Shown here piece by piece: positions 28,043 to 37,682 of a stretch of 64,000 nucleotides of DNA. The stretch comes from Marinobacter sp. JH2. Its GTDB lineage: Bacteria > Pseudomonadota > Gammaproteobacteria > Pseudomonadales > Oleiphilaceae. Position 1 is the stretch's first letter, and every line of letters starts with the position of its first letter. Position numbers and translations under genes: made by a program. The DNA lies in NCBI RefSeq assembly GCF_004353225.1, contig NZ_CP037934.1:3534001-3598000 (forward strand). The letters are read 5' to 3'. The notes beneath the pieces were generated by a model, which did no database searches, was not told where the DNA came from, and saw only the letters and a list, made by a program, of their open reading frames with translations.

Positions 28043-28124
28043 CCAAAAGCCCGGTGTCGCGCCCCGAAACATGGGGTAGTATGTTAGCAATACCTATAAC
28101 AACAACCGAGTTGATAAGGCCGCC

Positions 28125-29288
28125 ATGAGTCATGACATTTCATCCCTTCGCAAGTTTGTCTCGCCAGAAATCGTATTTGGGGCCGGCTCCCGACGGTCGG
28201 TTGCGAACTTCGCGGCCAATTTTGGTGCGAGGCATGTCTTTTTGGTATCTGATCCGGGTGTGAAGGCCGCGGGTTGGGTGCACGAGATAGAGCAGTTGTT
28301 AGCCGAGTCGGGGCTTGAAAGTACGACGTTTACAGCAATCTCACCCAATCCGAAGGTAGATGAGGTGATGGCCGGGGCTGAACAGTACCTGGCCAACCAG
28401 TGCGATGTGATTGTTGCCATCGGTGGTGGTAGTCCCATGGATTGCGCCAAGGGGATTGGCATCGTTGCAACTCACGGGCGCAGTATTCTTGAGTTTGAAG
28501 GTGTGGATACCATTACCAATCCGCCACCGCCTCTGATATTGATACCTACTACGGCCGGGACATCGGCGGATGTCTCTCAGTTCGCGATCATTTCGGATCC
28601 AGATCGCCGTTTCAAATTCTCTATTATCAGCAAAGCGGTGGTTCCAGATGTGTCCCTGATCGACCCCGAGGTGACAGAAACCATGGGGTCGTATCTTACC
28701 GCTTGCACGGGCGTAGATGCTTTGGTTCACGCGATTGAGGCCTTCGTTTCTACGGGCAGTGGGCCTCTCACCGATACGCATGCGTTGGAAGCCATCCGCC
28801 TGATTAACCGCAACTTAGAGCCTTTGGTGGCAAACCCGTCTGATCCGGTGCTTAGAGAGCAAATCATGCTTGCGTCCATGCAGGCGGGCCTTGCGTTCTC
28901 GAATGCTATCCTTGGCGCCGTACACGCCATGTCCCATAGTTTGGGCGGATTTCTCGATCTGCCCCACGGTTTGTGTAATGCGCTTCTACTAGAACACGTC
29001 GTCGCTTATAACTTTGCCTCGGCGGAGGATCGCTTTCGGCGAGTGGCTGAGGCGATGGATATTGATACCCGTGGTATGACTAATGCGCTGGTCAAAAGGC
29101 GCTTGATGTCGAGAATCATCTCGCTCAAGAAAACACTCGGGTTGGAAGCGCGTTTACATGAGTTAGGCGTGAGCGTGTCTGACATTCCCTACCTTTCCGG
29201 CTATGCCCTGAAAGATCCCTGCATACTGACTAACCCTCGAAAGTCGTCGCTGAGGGACGTTCAGGTGGTTTATGAAGAAGCCCTCTGA
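28125..29288 (+). CDS. ercA: Iron-containing alcohol dehydrogenase, ErcA-like
   Basis: The 387-residue protein is a group III alcohol dehydrogenase with the NAD loop VIAIGGGSPMDCAKG and iron-binding region (GAVHAMSHSLGG, HGLCNALLLEHV). ErcA in Pseudomonas is needed for ethanol growth and signalling together with the kinase ErcS, rather than as the main catabolic enzyme. The ercS start overlaps its end by 17 bp, supporting the pair. Confidence 0.85.
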   Translation: MSHDISSLRKFVSPEIVFGAGSRRSVANFAANFGARHVFLVSDPGVKAAGWVHEIEQLLAESGLESTTFTAISPNPKVDEVMAGAEQYLANQCDVIVAIGGGSPMDCAKGIGIVATHGRSILEFEGVDTITNPPPPLILIPTTAGTSADVSQFAIISDPDRRFKFSIISKAVVPDVSLIDPEVTETMGSYLTACTGVDALVHAIEAFVSTGSGPLTDTHALEAIRLINRNLEPLVANPSDPVLREQIMLASMQAGLAFSNAILGAVHAMSHSLGGFLDLPHGLCNALLLEHVVAYNFASAEDRFRRVAEAMDIDTRGMTNALVKRRLMSRIISLKKTLGLEARLHELGVSVSDIPYLSGYALKDPCILTNPRKSSLRDVQVVYEEAL

Positions 29289-31026
29289 TACGGACCCAGG
29301 CGAATACGGCATAGGCGACCTGTTGGGGTTAGGTCGTCAGTCCGTTCGAAAAAATTATTATCCCGCACTTCAGCAGCAAATTGACGAGCTTGAACAGGAG
29401 CGCAATCGGTATAAATGGCTGTTCGAGAATGCGCTTCATGGGATATTTCAAGCCAATCTCCGAGGCGGTTTTGTCGCTTGTAACCCGGCGATGGCGCGTA
29501 TTTGCGGTTATGACAGCGCAGAGCAATTACAAAACAGCATTGTACGATTGCGAGAACAGCTTTTTTTTAGCGCGGCAGAGTTCGACGCGCTTCGCCAGGA
29601 GTTGCTGGATCGTGGAAGCCTGAATGCACGGGAAACCCGGTTTCGGCGCGCCGATCAAACACCGGTGGATGTGGCCATTACTATGCTTAGGCGGCCTGAT
29701 CTCGGGCCCGAGGTTGTCGAAACCTTTGTAGCGGACATTTCGGAGCGCGTGCATGCACGTCAACGGCTGGAGCAACTGAATGCGGAGCTGGAGCATCGGG
29801 TTTTGGAGCGCACTGAGGCTCTGCAGAACGCCAATGTTGATTTGCGCTATCAGATTGAAGAACGCGAAAAGGTCGAGCGAGAACTGGTCGTTGCCAAGGA
29901 CGCGGCGGAAGAAGCGAATCGTAGCAAAGACAAATATTTGGCCGCTGCCAGCCATGATTTGTTGCAACCCCTGAATGCGGCGCGCTTGATGGTGTCGGCG
30001 CTTCAGGAAGGGGCCTTGCCAGAGCGCGAAAGCAAGATGGTTCGACAGGCTCATCGCGCTCTGGAAGGCGCGGAAGAACTCTTGGCCGATCTGTTGGATA
30101 TCTCCAAACTGGATCAGCAGGCCATGAAGCCTGATTTTATCCATCTTGATATTAATGAGTTGGTGCGGGATCTGGGGGAAGAGTTCAGTGCCGTTGCCGC
30201 CAATGAGGAGCTTGATTTCCGGATCCGCAGTACCTCTGCGTTTGTCCATACCGACCCGCGCATGCTTGCCCGGATTGTCCGGAATCTCTTGAGTAACGCC
30301 TTTCGTTATACCCGGCAAGGGGGTGTTCTGCTGGCGGTGCGTATGCGAGATGAAGAGGTGCAACTGCAAGTGTGGGACACCGGTGTCGGAATCGCGCCCG
30401 AAAAACTCCGGGAAATCTTTGCCGAGTTTCATCAGGTGCTGCCGCATGGTGCAGGAGGCCGGCAAGGAGCGGGGTTGGGCTTGGCGATTGTGGAACGAAT
30501 GGTGGGTGTGCTGGGATGCCGGATTGATGTGGCGTCTAAATTGGGCCAGGGCTCCAGGTTTACGCTGACGTTGTCGAGAGCCTCGGCACCTCGCTACGAA
30601 AAGCGTCAGCCACCGGTTGTTCCACCGGTGTTGCGAGAGGGCTTTGAGGGCGCTTTGATACTGGTGATCGATAACGAACCCGCCGTGCTCGAAAGCATGC
30701 AGATGCTGCTGGAACGCTGGGGGTGTGAAGTCATGCCCGTTCTCGGTCGCGAAAAAGCGCTGGCGGAACTTGCCCGAACCGGGAAACGACCGACTGCCGT
30801 CCTTGCAGACTACCATTTGGACGATGATCAGACAGGATTTGACGCTATTCATAGAGTGCGGAAGTATCTGGGTGAAGATGTGCCGGGCGCTATTATTACG
30901 GCGGATCGTAGCGATGAGGTTCGTACCTTATTACGGGCACAGTATCTGCCTGTACTGAATAAACCTGTTAAACCGAATCGGTTGAGGGCGTTGTTAACCA
31001 GTTTCGCCACATCGTCGCCCACCTGA
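29272..31026 (+). CDS. ercS: Hybrid histidine kinase with PAS and receiver domains, ErcS-like
   Basis: The 584-residue soluble protein has an N-terminal coiled coil, a PAS domain (NALHGIFQANLRGGFVACNPAMARICGY), a coiled linker, HisKA with His228 (SHDLLQPLNA), HATPase (RNLLSNAFRYT, GLGLAIVERM) and a receiver with Asp513 (LADYHLDDD). It is coupled to ercA by overlap. ErcS-type kinases act on ErbR-type regulators of ethanol oxidation; the ErbR-like gene lies at 3913. It ends the PQQ locus. Confidence 0.83.
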   Translation: MKKPSDTDPGEYGIGDLLGLGRQSVRKNYYPALQQQIDELEQERNRYKWLFENALHGIFQANLRGGFVACNPAMARICGYDSAEQLQNSIVRLREQLFFSAAEFDALRQELLDRGSLNARETRFRRADQTPVDVAITMLRRPDLGPEVVETFVADISERVHARQRLEQLNAELEHRVLERTEALQNANVDLRYQIEEREKVERELVVAKDAAEEANRSKDKYLAAASHDLLQPLNAARLMVSALQEGALPERESKMVRQAHRALEGAEELLADLLDISKLDQQAMKPDFIHLDINELVRDLGEEFSAVAANEELDFRIRSTSAFVHTDPRMLARIVRNLLSNAFRYTRQGGVLLAVRMRDEEVQLQVWDTGVGIAPEKLREIFAEFHQVLPHGAGGRQGAGLGLAIVERMVGVLGCRIDVASKLGQGSRFTLTLSRASAPRYEKRQPPVVPPVLREGFEGALILVIDNEPAVLESMQMLLERWGCEVMPVLGREKALAELARTGKRPTAVLADYHLDDDQTGFDAIHRVRKYLGEDVPGAIITADRSDEVRTLLRAQYLPVLNKPVKPNRLRALLTSFATSSPT

Positions 31027-31117
31027 CGGGCTGTTCGTCGCGCGGGCAGAGCGGCAATCTTTTTCGGGGCTGCATAGCGACTACACTGATAGAAGGCATC
31101 TTTTGTAGGATCGACTT

Positions 31118-31405
31118 ATGACAACGGAGAACGGCAGTCTCACCAATCACGAAGTCACCGTCTGCCTTGCAGGCGGCGCCGTGCTAGGCCCATACAATGC
31201 TACCTGGAGCCAGAATGAAGGTGGTGACGTGCGGGAACTGGTGCGTGAATACGATGCGTTTCTTCAAGGGGAGAAGCAGCGGCGTTTCAAATTCCATCTG
31301 CACGATACTTACACCTTGACCGTGCACACCTTGATCCTCAACTTTGAGCAAGTCACCGGTATTTGCGACCATGTCCGATTAAAGTCACCGGCGCGCGCAG
31401 GCTAG
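31118..31405 (+). CDS. Small conserved hypothetical protein
   Basis: The 95-residue soluble protein has no signal peptide or membrane segment. Visible features are a glycine-rich strand (CLAGGAVLGPYNA) and an aromatic HDTYTLTVHTLILNF strand. The family is not recognised. It stands alone between ercS and fumC. Confidence 0.6.
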   Translation: MTTENGSLTNHEVTVCLAGGAVLGPYNATWSQNEGGDVRELVREYDAFLQGEKQRRFKFHLHDTYTLTVHTLILNFEQVTGICDHVRLKSPARAG

Positions 31406-31457
31406 GTGTAAGCTCGTGTGCGGTTAAGCAGGGCAAAGTAAGAATAGGGAGGGTGTG

Positions 31458-32834
31458 ATGAGCGATTACCGAGTGGAAAAGGACAGTCTGGGCGAGGTGA
31501 TGGTTCCCGCCAATGCGCTATGGGGGGCACAGACCCAGCGGGCCATTGATAACTTTCCTGTGAGCGGCCAGCCCATGCCTGAAAATTTCATCAAGGCGAT
31601 GGCACAGGTGAAGCGTGCGGCGGCGCAGGCGAATGCGTCATTGGGTTTGTTAGACGGCCAGCGTCGGGACGCGATTGCCGATGCCTGCGAGAAACTGATT
31701 TTGGGCGAGTACGCCGACCAGTTCCCGATCGACCGCTATCAAACAGGTTCTGGCACGAGTACCAACATGAATCTGAACGAGGTCATCGCCTCGATTGCCG
31801 CCAAGCAGGGCCATGACGTTCATCCGAACGATCACGTTAACATGAGCCAAAGCTCTAACGATGTGATTCCAACGGCCATTCATGTGAGTTCACTGCTGGC
31901 GGTCAAAGGGCAGTTAATGCCAGCGCTGTCGCACCTGCAGGGTGTGATTTACGAGCGCGAAGCGGAATTCAGCAAACAAGTTAAAACCGGCAGAACGCAT
32001 CTGATGGATGCCATGCCGGTGACGCTTGGGCAGGAGCTGAGAACTTGGCGTGAACAGCTGGCAGCGGTCGAAAAGCGATTGGAAACGGTGCTTGATGATT
32101 TGGCGTATTTGCCTCAAGGCGGAACGGCGGTGGGTACCGGCGTAAATGCAGCTTCCGAGTTCGCCAAGCAGTTCGTCAAATTCTTGAAGATGAACACCGG
32201 GTTTGCGTTTAAGTCTCTGGAACATAAGTTTGTCGGTATCAGTGCGGTGGATGCGCCTTTGTCGCTGTCGGCTCAGCTGCGGGGCGTGGCGGTGGTGCTC
32301 ACAAAAATCGCCAACGATTTGCGCTGGATGAACAGCGGCCCTATTCATGGTCTGGCCGAAATCAGCCTGCCGGCTCTACAACCGGGTAGCAGTATCATGC
32401 CGGGTAAGGTGAACCCGGTGATTCCTGAATCGGTCGCTATGGCCTCGGCTCAGGTCATGGGGCTAGACGCGGCCGTCGCGATTGCTGGCCAATCGGGTAA
32501 CTTTCAGCTTAATGTGATGTTGCCACTGGTTGCCGGTAACTTGTTGGACATGATTAAACTGATGTCGGGCGCCGCTGGGATTCTGGCGGATAAATCGATT
32601 CAGGGCTTTACCGTCAATGCCGATCATTTAAGTGATGGCGTCAGCCGCAACCCGGTGCTGGTGACCGCGCTGAATCCGGAAATTGGTTATGCGTTGGCAT
32701 CCGAGATTGCCAAAGAGGCCTACAGCACCGGGCGCCCGGTGATCGACGTGGCAGAAGAGCGGAGTGGGTTGAGCCGTGCGCGGTTAGAAGAACTCATGGA
32801 CCCACTGAAATTGACCCGTGGAGGTCTCGCCTAA
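31458..32834 (+). CDS. fumC: Class II fumarate hydratase FumC
   Basis: The 458-residue, iron-free fumarase interconverts fumarate and malate. Motifs include GSGTSTNMNLNEV, HPNDHVNMSQSSND, TGRTHLMDA and the signature GSSIMPGKVNPV. An AGGGAGGG box precedes the ATG at 31458. The oxygen-stable class II enzyme together with Mqo (39083) fits an aerobic TCA cycle. Confidence 0.95.
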   Translation: MSDYRVEKDSLGEVMVPANALWGAQTQRAIDNFPVSGQPMPENFIKAMAQVKRAAAQANASLGLLDGQRRDAIADACEKLILGEYADQFPIDRYQTGSGTSTNMNLNEVIASIAAKQGHDVHPNDHVNMSQSSNDVIPTAIHVSSLLAVKGQLMPALSHLQGVIYEREAEFSKQVKTGRTHLMDAMPVTLGQELRTWREQLAAVEKRLETVLDDLAYLPQGGTAVGTGVNAASEFAKQFVKFLKMNTGFAFKSLEHKFVGISAVDAPLSLSAQLRGVAVVLTKIANDLRWMNSGPIHGLAEISLPALQPGSSIMPGKVNPVIPESVAMASAQVMGLDAAVAIAGQSGNFQLNVMLPLVAGNLLDMIKLMSGAAGILADKSIQGFTVNADHLSDGVSRNPVLVTALNPEIGYALASEIAKEAYSTGRPVIDVAEERSGLSRARLEELMDPLKLTRGGLA

Positions 32835-32840
32835 GCAGAC

Positions 32841-33341
32841 ATGGCCGGAGGTGAGTTCTTGTTGTTATCGCTGGAACTCTTTGTGTTGTTGGTGTTGGCC
32901 AACGGTGTTCCGGTGGTTGTGGCTCGGCTGCTGCCGAAATATAGCGACTGGCCGGTGGATGCCGGCCTGACGTGGTCGGATGGCCGGCCAATTTTCGGGC
33001 CGAGCAAAACGTGGCGCGGCCTGCTCTCGGGTACCTTGGCGTGCTCATTGTTTGCGCTTTGGCTGGATCTGGGTTGGTTGTTTGGAGCAGGTTTCGGTGC
33101 ATTATCTTTGCTGGGCGATCTGCTCAGCAGCTTCATTAAACGCCGAATTGGCTTGGATTCCAGTGCCCGGGCCGTCTGGCTTGATCAATTGCCTGAAGCT
33201 GCGTTACCGATGCTGATGGCCTGGTTCTGGTTTCCTTTACCGTTTTGGGAAATCGCGGCGATTGCCGTGCTTTTTGCCTTGTCGAATATGCTTTTCTCCC
33301 CTCTGTTATACCGTTTGGGTATCCGCAAACAGCCTCATTAA
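32841..33341 (+). CDS. CDP-archaeol synthase (CarS)-like integral membrane protein
   Basis: The 166-residue protein has four to five membrane helices and the conserved loop FGPSKTWRG, then LLGDLLSSFIKRR and DQLPEA. These are typical of the bacterial branch of the CarS/DUF46 family of CDP-alcohol transferases. Its substrate in bacteria is not established. It follows fumC by 6 bp, so it is probably co-transcribed. Confidence 0.75.
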   Translation: MAGGEFLLLSLELFVLLVLANGVPVVVARLLPKYSDWPVDAGLTWSDGRPIFGPSKTWRGLLSGTLACSLFALWLDLGWLFGAGFGALSLLGDLLSSFIKRRIGLDSSARAVWLDQLPEAALPMLMAWFWFPLPFWEIAAIAVLFALSNMLFSPLLYRLGIRKQPH

Positions 33342-33344
33342 TTC

Positions 33345-34319
33345 CTAAGCTGGGCCGCGTGTCAGCGTATGCACGGTGACTTCCGGCGGGCAATTTAGGC
33401 GAACGTTCAACACGGATGTGCCCGCACCCGGCGAGGTGTACCCCTGCATACCGTTCACTCGCCAGAACCCCCGGCCTAGATGGCGAGGGCAATCGGAATC
33501 CAGCGTTACAGGAATACCGCCCGGTAAACAGAGCTGGCCACCGTGGGTGTGTCCACAGAGGAACAGGTCGTAGCCGGCATGGGCGGCCTCTCGCCAGACT
33601 TCGGGGGTGTGGCTGAGCAGCAGGCTTACGCCTCCGACTGGAATTTCGTCGCCGGCTTTGTGCAAGTTGTGGGCTTTGTAATAGTGAGCGTCGTCGATGC
33701 CTGCCAGATAGATCGTTTCACCGGAACGATCCAGCGGTATCATTTCGTTCAACAGCAGCCGGTAGCCCATATCCTCCAGAGCAGGCACCATGCGTACACT
33801 GTCGTGGTTTCCCAGTACAGCGTAAGCGTCTCCTTGGATGGCTTCCCGTAGCCTGGCCATGCCGTCCAGAGAGGCCTCTATCGGCCCCCAGGTGAGTTGA
33901 CGGTAATCACCTGTCAGCACGCACAGATCGTAATCCAGCGATTGGATCTGCCGTATAACCGCTTGCAGATTCTGCTCGTCCATATCCACATGCAAGTCGG
34001 TCAGGTGCAGGATACGAAAGCCCTCGAAAGCCGGCGGTAAGTTATGCACCGTGAATGTATTGGTAGCGGTTCTGAGTTTTCGGCTGTTGGCTTGGGCCCG
34101 ACCAAACAAGCCAAGGGCTTTAAGGCAAAAACGGATTAATCGCGGTGCGTTCGTGAGATTTTCGAGGTGAAAGGAGCGTTTGTCCCGGCCCAGCAGCAAA
34201 GCTTCCGACTCCTGCTCAATGCCCAGACGCTGGCGGGCGTGCACCGGCCCTAATCGCAGGCTCAGTCGGTAGAGTAAGAGCTCTTCCTGATTTTTGGGTT
34301 CGCGAACCTTCGCTGTCAT
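33345..34319 (-). CDS. Calcineurin-like metallophosphoesterase (YkuE-type)
   Basis: The 324-residue protein carries the complete metallophosphoesterase motif set: DLHVD, GDYR, GNHDS, LSHTPE and GHTHGGQ. It lacks the N-terminal membrane anchor of some YkuE/YaeI homologues, which act on UDP-sugars or lipids, and has a charged amphipathic N terminus instead. It is convergent with the CarS-like gene (3-bp gap). The substrate is unknown. Confidence 0.82.
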   Translation of the reverse strand: MTAKVREPKNQEELLLYRLSLRLGPVHARQRLGIEQESEALLLGRDKRSFHLENLTNAPRLIRFCLKALGLFGRAQANSRKLRTATNTFTVHNLPPAFEGFRILHLTDLHVDMDEQNLQAVIRQIQSLDYDLCVLTGDYRQLTWGPIEASLDGMARLREAIQGDAYAVLGNHDSVRMVPALEDMGYRLLLNEMIPLDRSGETIYLAGIDDAHYYKAHNLHKAGDEIPVGGVSLLLSHTPEVWREAAHAGYDLFLCGHTHGGQLCLPGGIPVTLDSDCPRHLGRGFWRVNGMQGYTSPGAGTSVLNVRLNCPPEVTVHTLTRGPA

Positions 34320-34453
34320 GCTGATTCCCTGATGCCGAGCGGGACCTTATGCTGATCCCTGTTGTCATTATGGTTGGTCACTGGGCATCTGCAACCGTAG
34401 CGATACAATGTTCATGTTTACTGTGGGAATATTAGGGAGCTATCGGGAGATGG

Positions 34454-35635
34454 ATGATGACAGAAACTGACCCGTCCGATTCGGTGTCTGGCTGGCACAT
34501 TTTCAAGATATTTTTGCGCTTGGGGCTGACCTCGTTCGGCGGCCCGGCTGCGCATCTTGGCTTTTTTCACGACGAGTTCGTGACCCGTCGAAAATGGCTG
34601 TCTTCAGAGGCCTTTGGTGAAGTTGTGGCGCTGTGCCAGTTATTGCCGGGCCCGGCTTCCAGCCAGGTAGGGCTAACCATTGGTTTGTTGCGTGGGCGCT
34701 ACAAGGGCGCCTTTGCGGCCTGGCTGGGATTTACGCTACCGTCAGCGCTGTTGATGACCTTGTTTGCGTTCGGGCTCACGCACTGGCCGGAAGCTGGGGC
34801 AGGCGGCTGGGTGCACGGGCTGAAACTTTTTGTTGTTGCCGTGGTCGCACAGGCTGTCTGGCAGATGGGGCGAGCACTTTGTCCGGATCTGCCGCGACGG
34901 GTGATCGCATTGCTGGTGGCGAGTGCATTGTTGTGGGTTGGCGCGGCCTGGATGCAACTTATGTTGTTAGCTTTGGCGGGAGTCGCCGGAGTGAGCTTGA
35001 GCCTGAGCTCAGGCAAAGCGGTCGAGCCGATGACGGTCGGGTTGCAGGTTCGTAAGCCTTGGCTGTTTGCGGTGTTGTTTGCCTGCCTGTTGGCGTTTTC
35101 GTTACTGCCGTTGGCCCCGGGTTCTCTGGCTTGGGTCGGGGCAGAGCTCTACAAGGCTGGGGCTCTGGTTTTTGGCGGTGGCCATGTGGTTTTGCCTTGG
35201 CTACAGGAAGGTTTTGTTGAAACAGGACGGATGACAGCGGATACCTTCCTTGCGGGTTACGGGGCGGCTCAGGCGGTGCCGGGCCCTTTGTTTACCTTCT
35301 CGGCGTTTCTGGGTGGCGCCGAGGCGGGTGTTCCCGGTGCGGTGATCGCCCTCTTGGCGGTGTTTCTGCCTGGAACCCTTTTGGTATTTGCCGGTCTGCC
35401 ATTGTGGCGCTGGGTACGAAAACACTCCAAGGCGCGTGCCGCGCTTGCGGGTGTCAATGCAGGCGTGGTTGGCCTGCTGCTGGCTGCGCTGTACAACCCG
35501 GTATGGACGTCGGCGGTGCAGGGATCGACGGATTTCGCCATCGCTTTGTTACTGTGGTTGGCGTTGGCGGTTCTGCGCTGGCCCGTTTGGGGCCTGGCCC
35601 CGGTAAGTGCCATACTGGGCGTAATGTTGTTTTGA
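34454..35635 (+). CDS. chrA: Chromate transporter ChrA
   Basis: The 393-residue protein has two homologous halves of about six helices each (long-chain CHR family). Signatures are LGLTSFGGPAAHLGFFHDEFV with CQLLPGPASSQVG in the first half, and KAGALVFGGGHVVLPWLQEGFV with YGAAQAVPGPLFTFSAFLG in the second. It exports chromate. An ATG at 34457 is an equal alternative start. The next gene, msrA, follows at once, so a shared oxidative-stress transcript is possible. Confidence 0.9.
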   Translation: MMTETDPSDSVSGWHIFKIFLRLGLTSFGGPAAHLGFFHDEFVTRRKWLSSEAFGEVVALCQLLPGPASSQVGLTIGLLRGRYKGAFAAWLGFTLPSALLMTLFAFGLTHWPEAGAGGWVHGLKLFVVAVVAQAVWQMGRALCPDLPRRVIALLVASALLWVGAAWMQLMLLALAGVAGVSLSLSSGKAVEPMTVGLQVRKPWLFAVLFACLLAFSLLPLAPGSLAWVGAELYKAGALVFGGGHVVLPWLQEGFVETGRMTADTFLAGYGAAQAVPGPLFTFSAFLGGAEAGVPGAVIALLAVFLPGTLLVFAGLPLWRWVRKHSKARAALAGVNAGVVGLLLAALYNPVWTSAVQGSTDFAIALLLWLALAVLRWPVWGLAPVSAILGVMLF

Positions 35636-35650
35636 AGGATGGATAGGATT

Positions 35651-36301
35651 ATGAGCGAAGCATGCAATATCCCGGGGCTGAATGTGCCTCGCAGCCGGTT
35701 CCCTACGCCGGAGCATGAATTAAACGAAAGCCAAGACAGTGCTCATGTTGTTCTGGCCGGGGGGTGCTTCTGGTGTGTCGAGGCTGTTTTTCTGGCCATC
35801 GACGGCGTAACCCGGGTGGAATCCGGCTACGCAGGCGGCTCGGCTGAAACGGCTAATTACGAAGCTGTCTGCACAGGGTCAACCGGTCATGCAGAAGTGA
35901 TTGATGTGCACTACGACCCGGCGAAAGTCGGTTTTGGCGAATTGCTGAGGGTGTTTTTCTCGGTAGCTCATGACCCGACGCAGCTGAACCGACAGGGTAA
36001 CGACGTAGGTACCCAGTATCGGTCAGCCGTGTTTTATGAAACCGAAGAGCAAAAAGCACTAACAGAAGCGTACATCCAACAATTGAATGAGTCGGGTGTC
36101 TATTCCGCGCCGGTTGTGACAACGGTTGAGCCTCTGGAAGCGTTCTATCCGGCAGAGGCTCACCACCAGAACTTTGCCGCCCGCAACCCATGGCAGCCCT
36201 ACATTATGGCCGTTGCTGCGCCGAAAATGGAAAAACTGGCCACCGCTTGGCCAGACCGACTTAAACCGGAATTCAGTCAGGATGACCCTGATCTCGCGTG
36301 A
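35651..36301 (+). CDS. msrA: Peptide methionine sulfoxide reductase MsrA
   Basis: The 216-residue enzyme reduces methionine-S-sulfoxide. The catalytic Cys39 is in [11 protein letters not shown], followed by GYAGG and [11 protein letters not shown]. An AGGA-containing box precedes the ATG at 35651; an ATG four codons upstream is possible. msrB follows by 10 bp. Confidence 0.93.
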   Translation: MSEACNIPGLNVPRSRFPTPEHELNESQDSAHVVLAGGCFWCVEAVFLAIDGVTRVESGYAGGSAETANYEAVCTGSTGHAEVIDVHYDPAKVGFGELLRVFFSVAHDPTQLNRQGNDVGTQYRSAVFYETEEQKALTEAYIQQLNESGVYSAPVVTTVEPLEAFYPAEAHHQNFAARNPWQPYIMAVAAPKMEKLATAWPDRLKPEFSQDDPDLA

Positions 36302-36311
36302 GGAGAACCCT

Positions 36312-36737
36312 ATGAGTAAGTCCGCCGCAGGCTATGACGTAACGCCCCTGAGCAAAGCCGAGGTTGAAGAAAAGGCCGCCGGGCTAACTGCCGAAGAAAA
36401 ACGAGTGCTGCTGGATCACGGCACGGAACATCCGTTTTGCGGCACTTTGTTGGATAACAAAAAAGCTGGCGTGTATCACTGCCGCCTGTGTGATCTCCCG
36501 TTATTCGGCTCCGACGCCAAATTTGACTCAGGCACCGGCTGGCCGAGTTTTTTCCAGCCGTTCGATCCCGACCATCTTCGTTATATCGAAGACACCAGCC
36601 TGGGCATGACCCGCACGGAAATTCGATGTGCCCGCTGCGACAGCCATCAAGGGCATGTGTTTCCGGACGGCCCGCCGCCTACCGGGCAGCGATACTGCCT
36701 GAATTCCATTTCCATGGTGTTTCACGAAAACGAGTAA
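36312..36737 (+). CDS. msrB: Peptide methionine-R-sulfoxide reductase MsrB
   Basis: The 141-residue enzyme acts on the R-epimer. It has two zinc CxxC pairs (CRLC, CARC), GTGWPSF and the catalytic Cys in RYCLNS. AGGAGAA precedes the ATG at 36312, directly after msrA. Confidence 0.93.
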   Translation: MSKSAAGYDVTPLSKAEVEEKAAGLTAEEKRVLLDHGTEHPFCGTLLDNKKAGVYHCRLCDLPLFGSDAKFDSGTGWPSFFQPFDPDHLRYIEDTSLGMTRTEIRCARCDSHQGHVFPDGPPPTGQRYCLNSISMVFHENE

Positions 36738-36893
36738 TGGCCTTTTCGGCAGTGTTTCGGCGCTGCCGGCATTCCCTCTCGCCAGCGCTTTGCCCTACAT
36801 CAGCTAAGACCTTTGTGCGTTATCCCGCAAATAGCCGAGCCTATATAATCAGGCGTGAGTATCCGCTGCTTGCGTATGGGAAAGGTATATCTG

Positions 36894-37658
36894 ATGAATC
36901 GTCTGAATTTAAGTCCCCTAACTGAATCAGCAACGTTGCTGCGCCGCATCGCGGTGGTATTGGGCTCAGTTGGGTTGACGGCCGTATACTCGCTGTTGAT
37001 CTTGCTGCGGGCCCTGTTTGGCCAACTGAACCGAGCGATTGTGGATAAGTATTGCCGGGAATGGTCGGCAACCTTGCTGAAGTTGGTTAGGGCCAGCCTC
37101 ACCGTTCGGGGCGAAGTGCCTGATTTCAACGATGGCCGCCGCTATATCATCATGTGCACTCACGCCAGTCATTACGACATACCCATCAGTTTTGTATCGC
37201 TGCCGGGCTCTATTCGCATGTTGTCCAAGCAGGAACTGTCTCGTATTCCGTTGCTCGGGCAGGCCATGGCGGCGGCAGAATTTCCTTGGATCAATCGCTC
37301 TAATCGCGCGGAGGCGGTTCAGGATCTGGAAAAAGCCAAGGCAATGATGGAGAGCGGAATTGTGCTCTGGGCAGCGCCCGAGGGTACCCGCTCACCGGAT
37401 GGTCAATTGTTGCCTTTCAAGAAAGGGTGTTTCCATTTGGCGTTCGACACCGAGGCGGTCATTGTGCCGGTTGCCATTCGGGGGGTACATAAGGTGCTGC
37501 CGGCCCGCAGTCTTCAGATCAATCTGGGGCAGCCCGTAGATGTTCGTGTAGGAGCCACACTCGATACGGCAGGCAAGAACAAGGATGAACTGCCAGAAGT
37601 AATGGAAGAGGTGCGGGCGCGTATGGTGGAATTGCTGGGCGATGGTGAGCCGGAGTAA
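36894..37658 (+). CDS. 1-acyl-sn-glycerol-3-phosphate acyltransferase-type protein (PlsC family)
   Basis: The 254-residue membrane-associated acyltransferase has one N-terminal helix (IAVVLGSVGLTAVYSLLILLRA), the H(x4)D box in HASHYD, the acceptor site PWINRSNR and EGTRSPDG. ATG 36894 is chosen; in-frame starts at 36876 (ATG) and 36855 (GTG) add residues not conserved in the family. The exact acyl acceptor cannot be set. Confidence 0.82.
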   Translation: MNRLNLSPLTESATLLRRIAVVLGSVGLTAVYSLLILLRALFGQLNRAIVDKYCREWSATLLKLVRASLTVRGEVPDFNDGRRYIIMCTHASHYDIPISFVSLPGSIRMLSKQELSRIPLLGQAMAAAEFPWINRSNRAEAVQDLEKAKAMMESGIVLWAAPEGTRSPDGQLLPFKKGCFHLAFDTEAVIVPVAIRGVHKVLPARSLQINLGQPVDVRVGATLDTAGKNKDELPEVMEEVRARMVELLGDGEPE

Positions 37659-37682
37659 CTCCTCGCTCACCCAGATTGCTGA

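Noticed and set aside
29527..30852. A 441-codon minus-strand frame opposite ercS
   Set aside because: It is a shadow of the kinase gene, with composition typical of antisense frames in GC-rich genes and no domain.
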